A DNA stretch of 8,960 bases from Clostridia bacterium (GCA_900753245.1 CAADYJ010000017.1:1-8960), one strand, 5' to 3'; counted from the stretch's first letter, positions 1 to 6,645 are shown. The notes: generated by a model not told the origin, from the sequence alone. A program made the numbers and translations.

Positions 1-20
1 TATATATATATATATATATA
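1..20. repeat. TA dinucleotide run (TA)10
   Basis: Ten perfect TA units open the window and may continue beyond its left edge. The run lies upstream of a terminator in non-coding sequence. It is a simple low-complexity tract with no evident function. Confidence 0.8.
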
Positions 21-54
21 CTTATAGTTTAGTAAATAAAAAAATAAAAATAAC

Positions 55-106
55 AAAAGATAGCAATAAAACCTATTAATATATAGGTTTTTGTTGCTAT
101 CTTTTT
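55..106. terminator. Rho-independent terminator, probably bidirectional
   Basis: A long hairpin pairs 58-76 with 83-102, with one bulged base in the 3' arm and a 6-nt loop (77-82). A T run (102-106) follows on the + strand, and an A run (55-58) precedes it and would give a U tract on the - strand. It most likely ends a gene to the left of the window, and it insulates the pilin-like gene at 182. Confidence 0.75.
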
Positions 107-163
107 GCGATTTAAATAAAACTAAAAAATGATTAAAAATTTAATTTTATGAGAAAAATAGAA

Positions 164-173
164 AAAGGAGGAG
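164..173 (+). promoter_or_regulatory. Ribosome binding site that fixes the start at 182
   Basis: AAAGGAGGAG lies 8-10 nt before the ATG at 182. An in-frame ATG at 149 has no Shine-Dalgarno sequence and would place this ribosome binding site inside the coding region, so 182 is preferred. Confidence 0.8.
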
Positions 174-181
174 TTTTAAAA

Positions 182-1654
182 ATGAAACAAATGAAGAATA
201 AAAAAGAAAGAGGTATAACTTTAATAGCTTTGGTTGTAACAATAATAGTATTAATAATACTTGCAGGAATAAGTATAAATTTAATATTTGGAAATCTTGG
301 AATAGTTACAAAAGCAAAAGAAGCAAGAACACAAATGGAAGAAGCACAAATAAAAGAGGATATTCAATTGAAATTAGCTGATTTACAAGCCAAAAAAGAA
401 ATAACAGGAGAAAAAATAAAAGCATCAGATGTAGAAAATGTAATACTAGGTGCAGGAGGAAAAGTAGTAAAAAATTCAAGTGGAGAAATAACAGGAGTTA
501 AAATAGGAAAAAAAACAATACCAATAGAAGAAATAGCAAAAGGAATAATAGAAAGTTTACCAGAAAATACTAAAGAAAATCCACAAAAAGCGGGAACAGA
601 AGTTAAAATGCCGGAAAAATGGATTGTATCAACACCTAATAATGTTACAAGTGTAAGAGCAATAGCAACAGGAGATGGAGATACTATACCAGTACCAAAA
701 GGATTTTATTATGTAGGTGGAAATTTAAATACAGGAGTAATAATATCTGATGAAAAAGATGATGAATATGATGAAAAAATAGACAAAACAACATATGAAT
801 ATACTACTAATTTAAAAGGAAATCAATTTGTATGGATACCTTGTGAAGTAAATAATTATAGAAAAACAGATTGGGGAGTAAAGAATGCTGATTATGATAC
901 AACAACTCCAGATTCAGAATTAAAAAAGATAGAAAAATATGAGGGATTTTATGTAGGAAGGTATGAAGCAGGACTTGCAAGTGAAATTAAAGAGTCTACA
1001 AAACAAGAAAAAAGTACAGGAACAAATTCAGTATATAATTTAGATGGAATACCACAAAGTAAAGCAGGTCTTATTCCTTGGATGTTTATAAATTTAACAT
1101 ATGCAAAACAAAATTCAGAAAGTATGTATGATAATGATAAATATAAAAATTATGTAAGTAGTGCTCTAATTACAGGTACACAATGGGATGTAATATTAAA
1201 TACATTAATAAATAGAACCACTTTAACTAGTGCTGATATGAAAAATTCAATTAATTGGGGAAATTTTTCAAATAATTCATTATTATACAAAGGAAGAAAG
1301 GCAAAAGCAGATTGGTGTAAAACAAATTCAATGTTATGGACGTTAATGCCATTTGAAGCTGAAAAAACAGGAACAAAAACAAAATATAATGATAATGAAC
1401 CTGATAGAGAATTATTAACAACAGGAGCTAGTAGTAAAACGGAAAAATATCATATTTTTGATATAGCAGGAAATTTATGGGAATTAACAGATGAAACATC
1501 ATATTATGAAAATAATGGACAATATTGTGTTGTTCGTGGTGGTGCTTTTAATGATCCTTCTACTGTTTGTTGTGCATCTCATCGAATAGGAACTTTTAAT
1601 AAGAAAGAAACTGATTTTAGTACAGGTTTCCGCACAGTAATTTATATAAAATAA
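182..1654 (+). CDS. Type IV pilin-like N-terminus fused to a formylglycine-generating-enzyme-fold (SUMF1/C-type lectin) domain protein
   Basis: 490 aa from the ATG at 182. Residues 5-11 are a short basic leader ending in Gly. The hydrophobic helix that follows begins ITLIALVV (12-~36), which resembles a class III prepilin signal cut after Gly11 by a prepilin peptidase. Position 5 of the mature protein is Ala, not the usual Glu. Residues 45-125 look helical and charged, then comes an extracytoplasmic FGE-like domain (~145-490). Its family landmarks are VPKGFYYVGG (171-180), QFVWIP (215-220), GFYVGRYEAG (255-264), TGTQWD (331-336), FDIAGNLWELT (426-436), RGGAF (452-456) and terminal GFR (482-484). 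The first catalytic Cys of true FGE is Asp458 here; Cys463 aligns with the second. An oxidase activity is therefore unlikely, and a surface ligand-binding or structural role is inferred. The last ~39 codons have unusual codon use. A related FGE-fold gene lies at 2580. Confidence 0.85.
   Translation: MKQMKNKKERGITLIALVVTIIVLIILAGISINLIFGNLGIVTKAKEARTQMEEAQIKEDIQLKLADLQAKKEITGEKIKASDVENVILGAGGKVVKNSSGEITGVKIGKKTIPIEEIAKGIIESLPENTKENPQKAGTEVKMPEKWIVSTPNNVTSVRAIATGDGDTIPVPKGFYYVGGNLNTGVIISDEKDDEYDEKIDKTTYEYTTNLKGNQFVWIPCEVNNYRKTDWGVKNADYDTTTPDSELKKIEKYEGFYVGRYEAGLASEIKESTKQEKSTGTNSVYNLDGIPQSKAGLIPWMFINLTYAKQNSESMYDNDKYKNYVSSALITGTQWDVILNTLINRTTLTSADMKNSINWGNFSNNSLLYKGRKAKADWCKTNSMLWTLMPFEAEKTGTKTKYNDNEPDRELLTTGASSKTEKYHIFDIAGNLWELTDETSYYENNGQYCVVRGGAFNDPSTVCCASHRIGTFNKKETDFSTGFRTVIYIK
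1528..1642 (+). other. C-terminal segment with atypical codon use (candidate variable region)
   Basis: All three arginines in this segment use CGN codons (CGT at 1535, CGA at 1583, CGC at 1631). The eight earlier arginines in the gene (residues 10, 49, 159, 227, 260, 345, 372, 409) use AGA or AGG. Glycine also shifts towards GGT. The matching segment of the second FGE-fold gene uses AGA and GGA. The segment spans RGGAF to GFR, the ligand-binding end of the C-type-lectin fold, which is where diversity-generating retroelements rewrite their targets. The codon shift is seen directly; the retroelement origin is inference, and no template copy or reverse transcriptase is in the window. Confidence 0.4.
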
Positions 1655-1676
1655 AACTAAATACTTAAAAGATATA

Positions 1677-1712
1677 AAAATGAAGTAAACACAATGCAGT
1701 TTACTTCATTTT
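1677..1712. terminator. Bidirectional terminator between the pilin-FGE and transglycosylase genes
   Basis: A perfect 14-bp inverted repeat (1677-1690 with 1699-1712) with an 8-nt loop. Its outer bases are A on one side and T on the other, so U-rich ends form in either direction. A further exact 10-bp pairing, 1651-1660 with 1711-1720, could enclose the hairpin and includes the upstream stop codon. It serves both convergent genes. Confidence 0.85.
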
Positions 1713-1731
1713 AGTTTTATATGTTAAAAAA

Positions 1732-2427
1732 TTATTTATTTAAAACCTTATCAGCTTCTTCTTGTGAAAGATAACCATATTCAACCATAGAACGAAGAAC
1801 TTTTCCTTGTCTACTTTTAGCTAAAGTAGGATTAATAGTTGGAGCATAAACTGAAGGTGCATTTGGCACACCTGCAAGCATAGTAGCTTCATCCAAACTC
1901 ATATCTTTTGGTTCCTTTTTATAATATCCAGTTGAAGCTTCTTTAATTCCATAGTAACCTTCGCCAAAATAAATTGTGTTAATGTAAAATTCTAAAATTT
2001 CATCTTTAGAATAATTTTTTTCTAAATCTATAGCAACAAAAATTTCAGCTACTTTTCTAGAAACCACATCGTCTTCTCCTATAAAATAAAGATTTTTAGC
2101 AACTTGTTGAGTAATAGTGCTACCCCCTTCGTTGAAATCTTTAGCTTGAATATTAGAAACAATAGCTCTACCAATAGAAATAACATCTATAGCTCCATGT
2201 TCTTTAAAACGATGATCTTCTACAGCAATAATAGCATTAGTATAGTAAGATGGTACGTCATTTATAGAAACATATTTTTTATCACTTTTTATTTGTGAAA
2301 TTTTATCACTTAAGCTTTTTTCATTTATTGTTGTTTTATATAAATTGTATCCATTAAGAATAACAACACTTCCAACTACTATTATTAAAATTAAAACAAA
2401 AAGAATTAATCTTTTAATAAATTTCAT
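1732..2427 (-). CDS. Monofunctional GT51 peptidoglycan transglycosylase
   Basis: 231 aa. The enzyme polymerises lipid II into glycan strands on the outer face of the membrane. An N-terminal membrane anchor (residues ~5-25) is followed by a GT51 domain with the family motifs in order: EDHRFKEHGAID (70-81, catalytic Glu70), GGSTITQQVAKN (101-112), RKVAE (124-128, second catalytic Glu128), and the KDEILEFYINTIYFGEGYYG region (141-160) followed by the ASTGYY and PNAPSVYAP segments. The protein stops soon after, so there is no penicillin-binding transpeptidase domain. This length fits monofunctional transglycosylases (MtgA/SgtB type), unlike class A PBPs of 600 aa or more. AGGAGG at 2434-2439 lies 6 nt from the ATG. 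The gene is a single unit between two FGE-fold genes, convergent with the first and divergent from the second. Confidence 0.93.
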   Translation of the reverse strand: MKFIKRLILFVLILIIVVGSVVILNGYNLYKTTINEKSLSDKISQIKSDKKYVSINDVPSYYTNAIIAVEDHRFKEHGAIDVISIGRAIVSNIQAKDFNEGGSTITQQVAKNLYFIGEDDVVSRKVAEIFVAIDLEKNYSKDEILEFYINTIYFGEGYYGIKEASTGYYKKEPKDMSLDEATMLAGVPNAPSVYAPTINPTLAKSRQGKVLRSMVEYGYLSQEEADKVLNK

Positions 2428-2458
2428 TATAAACCTCCTAAGAATTCTTTCTAGAAAT

Positions 2459-2464
2459 ATTATA
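2459..2464 (-). promoter_or_regulatory. Candidate -10 box for the transglycosylase gene
   Basis: On the - strand this reads TATAAT, about 32 nt before the start codon and 20 nt before the ribosome binding site. No good -35 hexamer is seen at 17 nt, so the call rests mainly on the perfect -10 and its position. Confidence 0.4.
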
Positions 2465-2519
2465 CAATATAATTCTTAAAAAGGGTAATTTTTTTTATTA
2501 AAAATTTATTAATATATAA

Positions 2520-2548
2520 TTGAAAAAAAAGAAACAATACTATATAAT
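2520..2548 (+). promoter_or_regulatory. Sigma-A-type promoter for the second FGE-fold gene
   Basis: TTGAAA (2520-2525), a 17-nt spacer and TATAAT (2543-2548) are a near-consensus housekeeping promoter. Transcription should begin around 2555, giving a ~25-nt leader that contains the ribosome binding site (AAGGAA, 2565-2570). The possible in-frame TTG (2520) and ATG (2547) starts lie inside these promoter boxes, which argues that translation begins at 2580. Confidence 0.7.
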
Positions 2549-2579
2549 GGAAAAAACAAAAGAGAAGGAAAGTGATAAA

Positions 2580-3770
2580 ATGAATAAAAATGGAAATATA
2601 AAAATACCTTTAGTTATAATAATAGCAATTGTAGTAGTTATTATTTCAATTGTTGCAGTTATTGTAATAGTTACGATGCCTAAGAAAGTTAATGTTCAAA
2701 ATCAAATAGTAGAAAATCAAATACAAAATGAAAATAAAATAGTAGAAGAACAACCAACAGAAGAAGATTATAAAAAGAAATATGAAGAAAACATTGCAAG
2801 TGTTGAACTTCCAAAAGTGGAGGTTGGAACTATAGCAACTCAAAACTCAACAATAGATGGAAGAGTACCATCTTTTTATAATCCAGTAATTCCAAAAGGC
2901 TTTAGAGCTATAACAAGTAATGAAGACTCAACAATAGATGCTAATGCTATATGGGGACAATTAAATTCATATTTATATGGTTTGGTTATAGAAGATAGCA
3001 ACAAAAATCAATTTGTATGGATTCCAGTAGAGAATATGGACTTGTTTAAAACTACAGATTGGCAGAAAAATGAAGCTAGAAATACTATAGATTCAACATA
3101 TGTAGAACCTAATAAAACTATACAAGAAGATTATTACAAAATGTATTATAAAGTAAAAAAATATGGTGGATTTTATGTAGGTAGATACGAAACAGGAGAT
3201 GCTGATGAGCAAAATACAAGAACAGAAGTAAAAAATTCAGATAATATAGGTATAAGAAAAAATTTAGTAGTTTACAATTATGTACCATTTAAATTATCAA
3301 CAATAAATAAACGTGAAATAACAGGGGCAAATGAATTAGCTAAAAAGTTTGCTGAAAACAATTCATATGAAAATGTTACAACAACAGTAATATATGGAAC
3401 ACAATGGGATAGTATGTTAAGATTTATAAAAAGTGAGAAAAATAATGTAAATGATAGTGTTACATGGGGAAATTATCCTGTATCTGTGTTTAATTTTAAA
3501 GATATTAATGGAAATGAATTTATAAAAAGTAATACAGATGTGTATCTAATAAAGACAGGTTCTAGTGAACAAACTAAAACTAAAAACATATATGATATAG
3601 CAGGTAATGTTGCTGAATGGACAATGGAAACGACTAAAAATAATGTAAATATAGCAAGAGGAGGAGCTTTCAATTCAACAATAGCACAACTTGCAGCAGC
3701 TAGATATGCATATCAAAACAATACTGCAAGTAGTAATGTAGGATTTAGAATAAGTATGTATGTAGAATAA
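2580..3770 (+). CDS. Membrane-anchored protein with an FGE-fold (SUMF1-like) domain
   Basis: 396 aa from the ATG at 2580, chosen because AAGGAA (2565-2570) precedes it and earlier in-frame starts overlap the promoter. Residues 9-33 are a strongly hydrophobic helix after a short basic N-terminus, probably an uncleaved signal anchor that places the rest outside the cell. A polar Asn/Gln/Glu-rich linker (~37-72) follows. The FGE-like domain (~100-396) has IPKGFRA (104-110), NQFVWIPVE (143-151), GGFYVGRYETG (196-206), YGTQWDSM (272-279), YDIAGNVAEWT (338-348), RGGAF (360-364) and GFR (388-390). It shares this layout with the gene at 182 but has a plain membrane anchor instead of a pilin-like leader. 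The two copper-binding cysteines of catalytic FGE are replaced (Ser366 and Leu371 by alignment), so a non-enzymatic binding role is more likely. The true ligand is unknown. Confidence 0.85.
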   Translation: MNKNGNIKIPLVIIIAIVVVIISIVAVIVIVTMPKKVNVQNQIVENQIQNENKIVEEQPTEEDYKKKYEENIASVELPKVEVGTIATQNSTIDGRVPSFYNPVIPKGFRAITSNEDSTIDANAIWGQLNSYLYGLVIEDSNKNQFVWIPVENMDLFKTTDWQKNEARNTIDSTYVEPNKTIQEDYYKMYYKVKKYGGFYVGRYETGDADEQNTRTEVKNSDNIGIRKNLVVYNYVPFKLSTINKREITGANELAKKFAENNSYENVTTTVIYGTQWDSMLRFIKSEKNNVNDSVTWGNYPVSVFNFKDINGNEFIKSNTDVYLIKTGSSEQTKTKNIYDIAGNVAEWTMETTKNNVNIARGGAFNSTIAQLAAARYAYQNNTASSNVGFRISMYVE

Positions 3771-3771
3771 A

Positions 3772-3857
3772 TACCCCAAAAGGTCCAGGTTATAATGGGG
3801 TAACAATTATTCAATAAATTATCTATTACCCCATTATAACCTGGACCTTTTGGGGTA
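3772..3857. repeat. Perfect 32-bp inverted repeat with a 22-nt loop (86-bp palindromic element)
   Basis: 3772-3803 is the exact reverse complement of 3826-3857, separated by an AT-rich 22-nt spacer. Over its outer 31 bases each arm begins TACCCC and ends GGGGTA, so each arm is itself bounded by a 6-bp inverted repeat, giving four such hexamers. The arms are richer in G/C than the surroundings. Each contains a TATAAT that reads towards the loop. The element starts one base after the stop codon at 3770 and abuts the next terminator. It could be a MITE- or REP-like dispersed element or an unusually long RNA hairpin; no clear target-site duplication is seen. Confidence 0.85.
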
Positions 3858-3888
3858 AAGACACTTCAAACGAAGTGTCTTTATTTTT
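3856..3888 (+). terminator. Rho-independent terminator after the second FGE-fold gene
   Basis: A 12-bp perfect stem (3856-3867 with 3872-3883), a 4-nt loop (AAAC) and a T run (3884-3888). It sits directly against the large palindrome and shares two bases with it. On the - strand no strong U tract follows, so spoIVA may rely on the larger palindrome. Confidence 0.85.
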
Positions 3889-3891
3889 ACC

Positions 3892-5373
3892 TTATAATAT
3901 TATACAAATTAATCCACCACTGCCTTCATTTACAATTCTTTCAAGAGTTTCTTGTAGTTTTTCTTGAGCATCTTCAGGCATTCTACAAAGCTTGTTTTGA
4001 AGCCCTTCGTTAACTAATTCGTGTAAGCTCTTGCCGAATATGTTCGATTCCCATATTTTTTGAGGATCTGATTCAAATTCAGAAAGAAGATAATTGACTA
4101 ATTCTTCAGATTGTTTTTCACTTCCAACTATAGGAGATACTTCTGTTTCAATATCAGCTCTTATCATATGTATAGAAGGGGCTTTAGCTTTTAATTTTAC
4201 TCCAAAGCGAGAGCCTTGTTTTACCATTTCAGGTTCGTCTAGTATAAGCTCTTCCATAGAAGGAGTTACAATACCATATCCTTTAGCTTTAACTTCTTCT
4301 AATGCATAGGAAATTTTATCATATTCTTTTTTAGTGTTAGCAAGAGTAGTAATTGTTGAAAATAAATCTCCCTCGTTTGAAATTTCAATTCCAGATATTT
4401 CTGTTAATACCTTGTAAAATAAATCATCCATTAATTGAACAGAAATATTTACATTTCCACTTCCTAGTAAAATCTCATCTACAATTGTTTTATTTATAAT
4501 TTCTGTAGATTTTATTTTGGATAGACCAGTATCAATTTGTTTTAAAAGACGAACATCTTTAAAAGCATCTTTAATTTGAGAGTATAGTTCCTTTTTTAAC
4601 CAATGTTCATAAGGTAAGCTATCTACCCAATGAGGAAAATTTAAGTTAATTCTTTCTATAGGAAATTCATATAAAATCTTGTCAAATATATTATTGATAT
4701 CGTCTAAATTTAAAGTAGAACAGTCAGTAGGAATAACCGGAACACTATATTTTTCTTCTAATTTTCTTGCTAATTCTTTTGTATAGTCAGAATTACTCTC
4801 GGCAGAATTTAAAACTATAACAAATGGTTTATTTAAAGCTTTTAATTCATTTACAACTCTTGCTTCTGCTTCTATATAATCTTCTCTCGGAATATCTGTT
4901 ATAGTTCCATCTGTTGTTACTAAAATACCAATTGTTGAATGTTCTTCAATTACTTTTTTTGTTCCAATCTCAGCTGCTTGTTCAAAAGGAATTTCATCTT
5001 CACTCCAAGGTGTTTTTACCATTCTAGGCATGTCATCTTCTAAATAGCCAATAGCATTATCAACTAAATATCCTACACAATCAACCATTCGAGCTTTTAA
5101 TTTAATATTTTCACCTAAAACAATTTCTACAGCTTCATTTGGAATAAACTTAGGTTCTGTAGTCATAATAGTTCTTCCAGAAGCACTTTGTGGTAGTTCA
5201 TCTAGAGCTCTTTCTCTTTTGTATTCATTATTAATATTGGGAATTACTAAAAGGTCCATAAAGCGTTTTATAAATGTAGATTTTCCAGTTCTAACGGGTC
5301 CAACGACACCAACATAGATATCTCCATCTGTACGTTTCGCTATATCTTGATATACTGTTAAATTATCTTCCAT
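3892..5373 (-). CDS. spoIVA: SpoIVA, stage IV sporulation protein A (spore coat morphogenetic ATPase)
   Basis: 493 aa, close to the 492 aa of the B. subtilis protein. SpoIVA is made in the mother cell, binds the forespore surface and polymerises with ATP hydrolysis to form the basement layer of the spore coat. The N-terminal P-loop domain has Walker A GPVRTGKST (25-33), the conserved DELPQSASGRTIMTTEP stretch (58-74) with the TT pair used in hydrolysis, and a Walker B-like DCVGY (98-102). The middle and C-terminal domains are collinear with the family, including DEPEMVKQGSRFGVKLKA and the invariant-looking tail NEGSGGLICIIL. The B. subtilis tail reads GGLIAIIL, so a Cys replaces an Ala here. 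AGGAGG at 5385-5390 lies 11 nt from the ATG. The gene is monocistronic and diverges from the pyrophosphorylase gene. It implies that the organism can form endospores or descends from one that did. Confidence 0.98.
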   Translation of the reverse strand: MEDNLTVYQDIAKRTDGDIYVGVVGPVRTGKSTFIKRFMDLLVIPNINNEYKRERALDELPQSASGRTIMTTEPKFIPNEAVEIVLGENIKLKARMVDCVGYLVDNAIGYLEDDMPRMVKTPWSEDEIPFEQAAEIGTKKVIEEHSTIGILVTTDGTITDIPREDYIEAEARVVNELKALNKPFVIVLNSAESNSDYTKELARKLEEKYSVPVIPTDCSTLNLDDINNIFDKILYEFPIERINLNFPHWVDSLPYEHWLKKELYSQIKDAFKDVRLLKQIDTGLSKIKSTEIINKTIVDEILLGSGNVNISVQLMDDLFYKVLTEISGIEISNEGDLFSTITTLANTKKEYDKISYALEEVKAKGYGIVTPSMEELILDEPEMVKQGSRFGVKLKAKAPSIHMIRADIETEVSPIVGSEKQSEELVNYLLSEFESDPQKIWESNIFGKSLHELVNEGLQNKLCRMPEDAQEKLQETLERIVNEGSGGLICIIL

Positions 5374-5423
5374 GAATATAGATACCTCCTTAAAAATGTT
5401 TGTACTAATAAACTTGTTTAATT

Positions 5424-5454
5424 AATGTATATTTGAATAAATAAAAAGATATGA
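5424..5454 (-). promoter_or_regulatory. Candidate sigma-E (mother-cell) promoter of spoIVA
   Basis: On the - strand, TCATATC (5448-5454) and TATACATT (5424-5431) are separated by 16 nt. The sigma-E consensus is roughly KMATATT and CATACAHT at 14-15 nt, so each box has one mismatch and the spacing is slightly long. spoIVA is sigma-E dependent in B. subtilis, and the site lies ~50 nt before the start codon. The assignment is inferred from motif similarity. Confidence 0.4.
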
Positions 5455-5471
5455 CTAAATTGATAAAATAA

Positions 5472-5500
5472 TTGAACAAAATTAATAAATGTGTTATTAT
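5472..5500 (+). promoter_or_regulatory. Sigma-A-type promoter (extended -10) for the pyrophosphorylase gene
   Basis: TTGAAC (5472-5477), a 17-nt spacer and TATTAT (5495-5500), with TGT just before the -10 (extended -10, TGn). The predicted transcript start is near 5507, right at the ribosome binding site AAGGAGA (5511-5517) and ~15 nt before the ATG at 5523. Confidence 0.65.
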
Positions 5501-5522
5501 GATATAGAAAAAGGAGAATTGT

Positions 5523-6645
5523 ATGGAAAATTATGAAAATATAAAAGAACTATTGGAAGAATATTTAAATAATGAAAATAAAAATGAAGATATTAATATA
5601 GAGAATTTACCATATACAGATGAAAATAAATTAGAAGAAAATGAAAAGCAATATTATATTAAAATCGGAGAAAAAATTATATCAGAGGGGAAATATGCAG
5701 TTGTAACTATGGCTGGAGGACAACGGAACTAGACTAGGTCATAAAGGACCAAAGGGAACTTTTTTAGTAAATATAAAACCACGTCCAAAATATTTATTTG
5801 AAATATTAGCAGATGTTTTAAAAAATGCAAATAAAAAATATAAAACTGTTATACCATGGTATATAATGACTAGTGAAGAAAACAATGAAGAAACTATATC
5901 TTTCTTTGAAAAAAATAATTATTTCGATTACCCACAAGAAAGTATAAAATTTTTTAAACAGGGAGAAATGCCATTAATAGGAAAAGATGGAGAAATGCTA
6001 TTAGATGAGAATGAAAATGTTAAATTTGCGTCTAATGGTAATGGAAGCATTTACAAGTCGATGTTAGATAGAAAAATATTAAACGATATGAAATCTAAAA
6101 ATGTAGAATGGATTTATATATGTTCAGTTGATAATATCTTACTGAAAATGGTAGAACCTTTACTGCTAGGCTTAACTGTAGCACAAAATAGTCAGATAGC
6201 TTCAAAAACAATAGCCAAAAGAAGTCCTGAAGAGAGAGTAGGCGTATTTTGTAAGAAAAACGGAAAAATATCTGTTATAGAATATACAGAAATACCAAAA
6301 GAATTAGCTAACATGAGAAATACTGATGGAGAACTAGCTTTAGGAGAATCGCATATAATGTGTAATTTATTTTCAATAAATGCATTAGAAAAAATTGCTA
6401 GTAAAACTTTACCATATCATGTAGCTATAAAAAAAGTAGAGTGTTATAAAGATGGAAAATTACTTGAACCTACTGAACCAAATGCCTATAAATTTGAACA
6501 ATTCATTTTTGATGGTTTTAACTTTTTTGACCAGATAACTTTATTAAGAGGAAAGAGAGAGGAAAATTTTGCGCCAATAAAAAATAGTAAAGGAGAGGAT
6601 AGTCCTCAAACGGCGATAGAACTATATAATAAAAATCACAATTAG
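5523..6645 (+). pseudogene. UDP-sugar pyrophosphorylase (UDPGP type 1 / UDP-N-acetylhexosamine pyrophosphorylase-like), frameshifted
   Basis: Family members join UTP and a sugar-1-phosphate (GlcNAc-1-P, GalNAc-1-P or Glc-1-P) to give the UDP-sugar and PPi in the cytoplasm. The reading frame from 5523 stops at 5732, while the matching downstream frame runs open from 5725 to 6645; its first ATG is at 5866. Skipping one base (C5724) joins them into a 373-aa protein with the full signature AGGQGTRLGHKGPKG (64-78). Other family landmarks are PWYIMTSEENNEET from ~111, NGNGSIY (171-177), the UDP-binding VDN (202-204), PEERVGVF, VIEYTEIP, FEQFIFDGF and ENFAPIKN. No other stop interrupts it, so the break is recent or a sequencing/assembly error. 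As written, the N-terminal piece (69 aa) ends in the nucleotide-binding loop and the C-terminal piece lacks it, so neither should be active. The exact sugar cannot be decided from sequence. Confidence 0.88.
5721..5732 (+). other. Frameshift site (+1, extra C at 5724) and premature TAG
   Basis: The codons read CAA CGG AAC TAG. Removing C5724 gives CAA GGA ACT AGA, encoding the family-standard Q-G-T-R of the UTP-binding loop. Losing one A of 5722-5723 instead would give H-G-T-R, which fits the family less well. There is no homopolymer, slippery heptamer or upstream Shine-Dalgarno-like element that would suggest programmed frameshifting. Confidence 0.85.

Noticed and set aside
149..181. Extended N-terminus of the pilin-FGE protein starting at ATG 149
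   Set aside because: There is no ribosome binding site before 149, and the strong AGGAGG at 166-171 would lie inside the coding sequence. The leader from 182 is also the right length for a prepilin-type signal.
182..1654. Active sulfatase-modifying formylglycine-generating enzyme
   Set aside because: The first active-site cysteine is replaced by Asp458, the protein is predicted extracytoplasmic with a pilin-like leader, and no sulfatase gene is nearby.
2104..2298. Small open frames opposite known genes (for example 2104-2298, 2646-2843, 3473-3673, 4094-4309, 6518-6712, 7114-7482)
   Set aside because: They lie antisense to well-recognised genes, lack ribosome binding sites and have low-complexity or family-less translations.
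2520..2579. Extended N-terminus of the second FGE-fold protein from TTG 2520 or ATG 2547
   Set aside because: These codons coincide with a TTGAAA-17-TATAAT promoter and lack a ribosome binding site; AAGGAA before 2580 fits much better.
3791..3838. Promoters inside the palindrome arms (TATAAT on both strands facing the loop)
   Set aside because: No matching -35 box is present at a usable distance, and the hexamers are a by-product of the mirrored arms.
5721..5732. Programmed +1 ribosomal frameshift in the pyrophosphorylase
   Set aside because: There is no slippery sequence, no stimulatory Shine-Dalgarno at a suitable distance and no clear downstream structure; CAA to AAC re-pairing is unfavourable.
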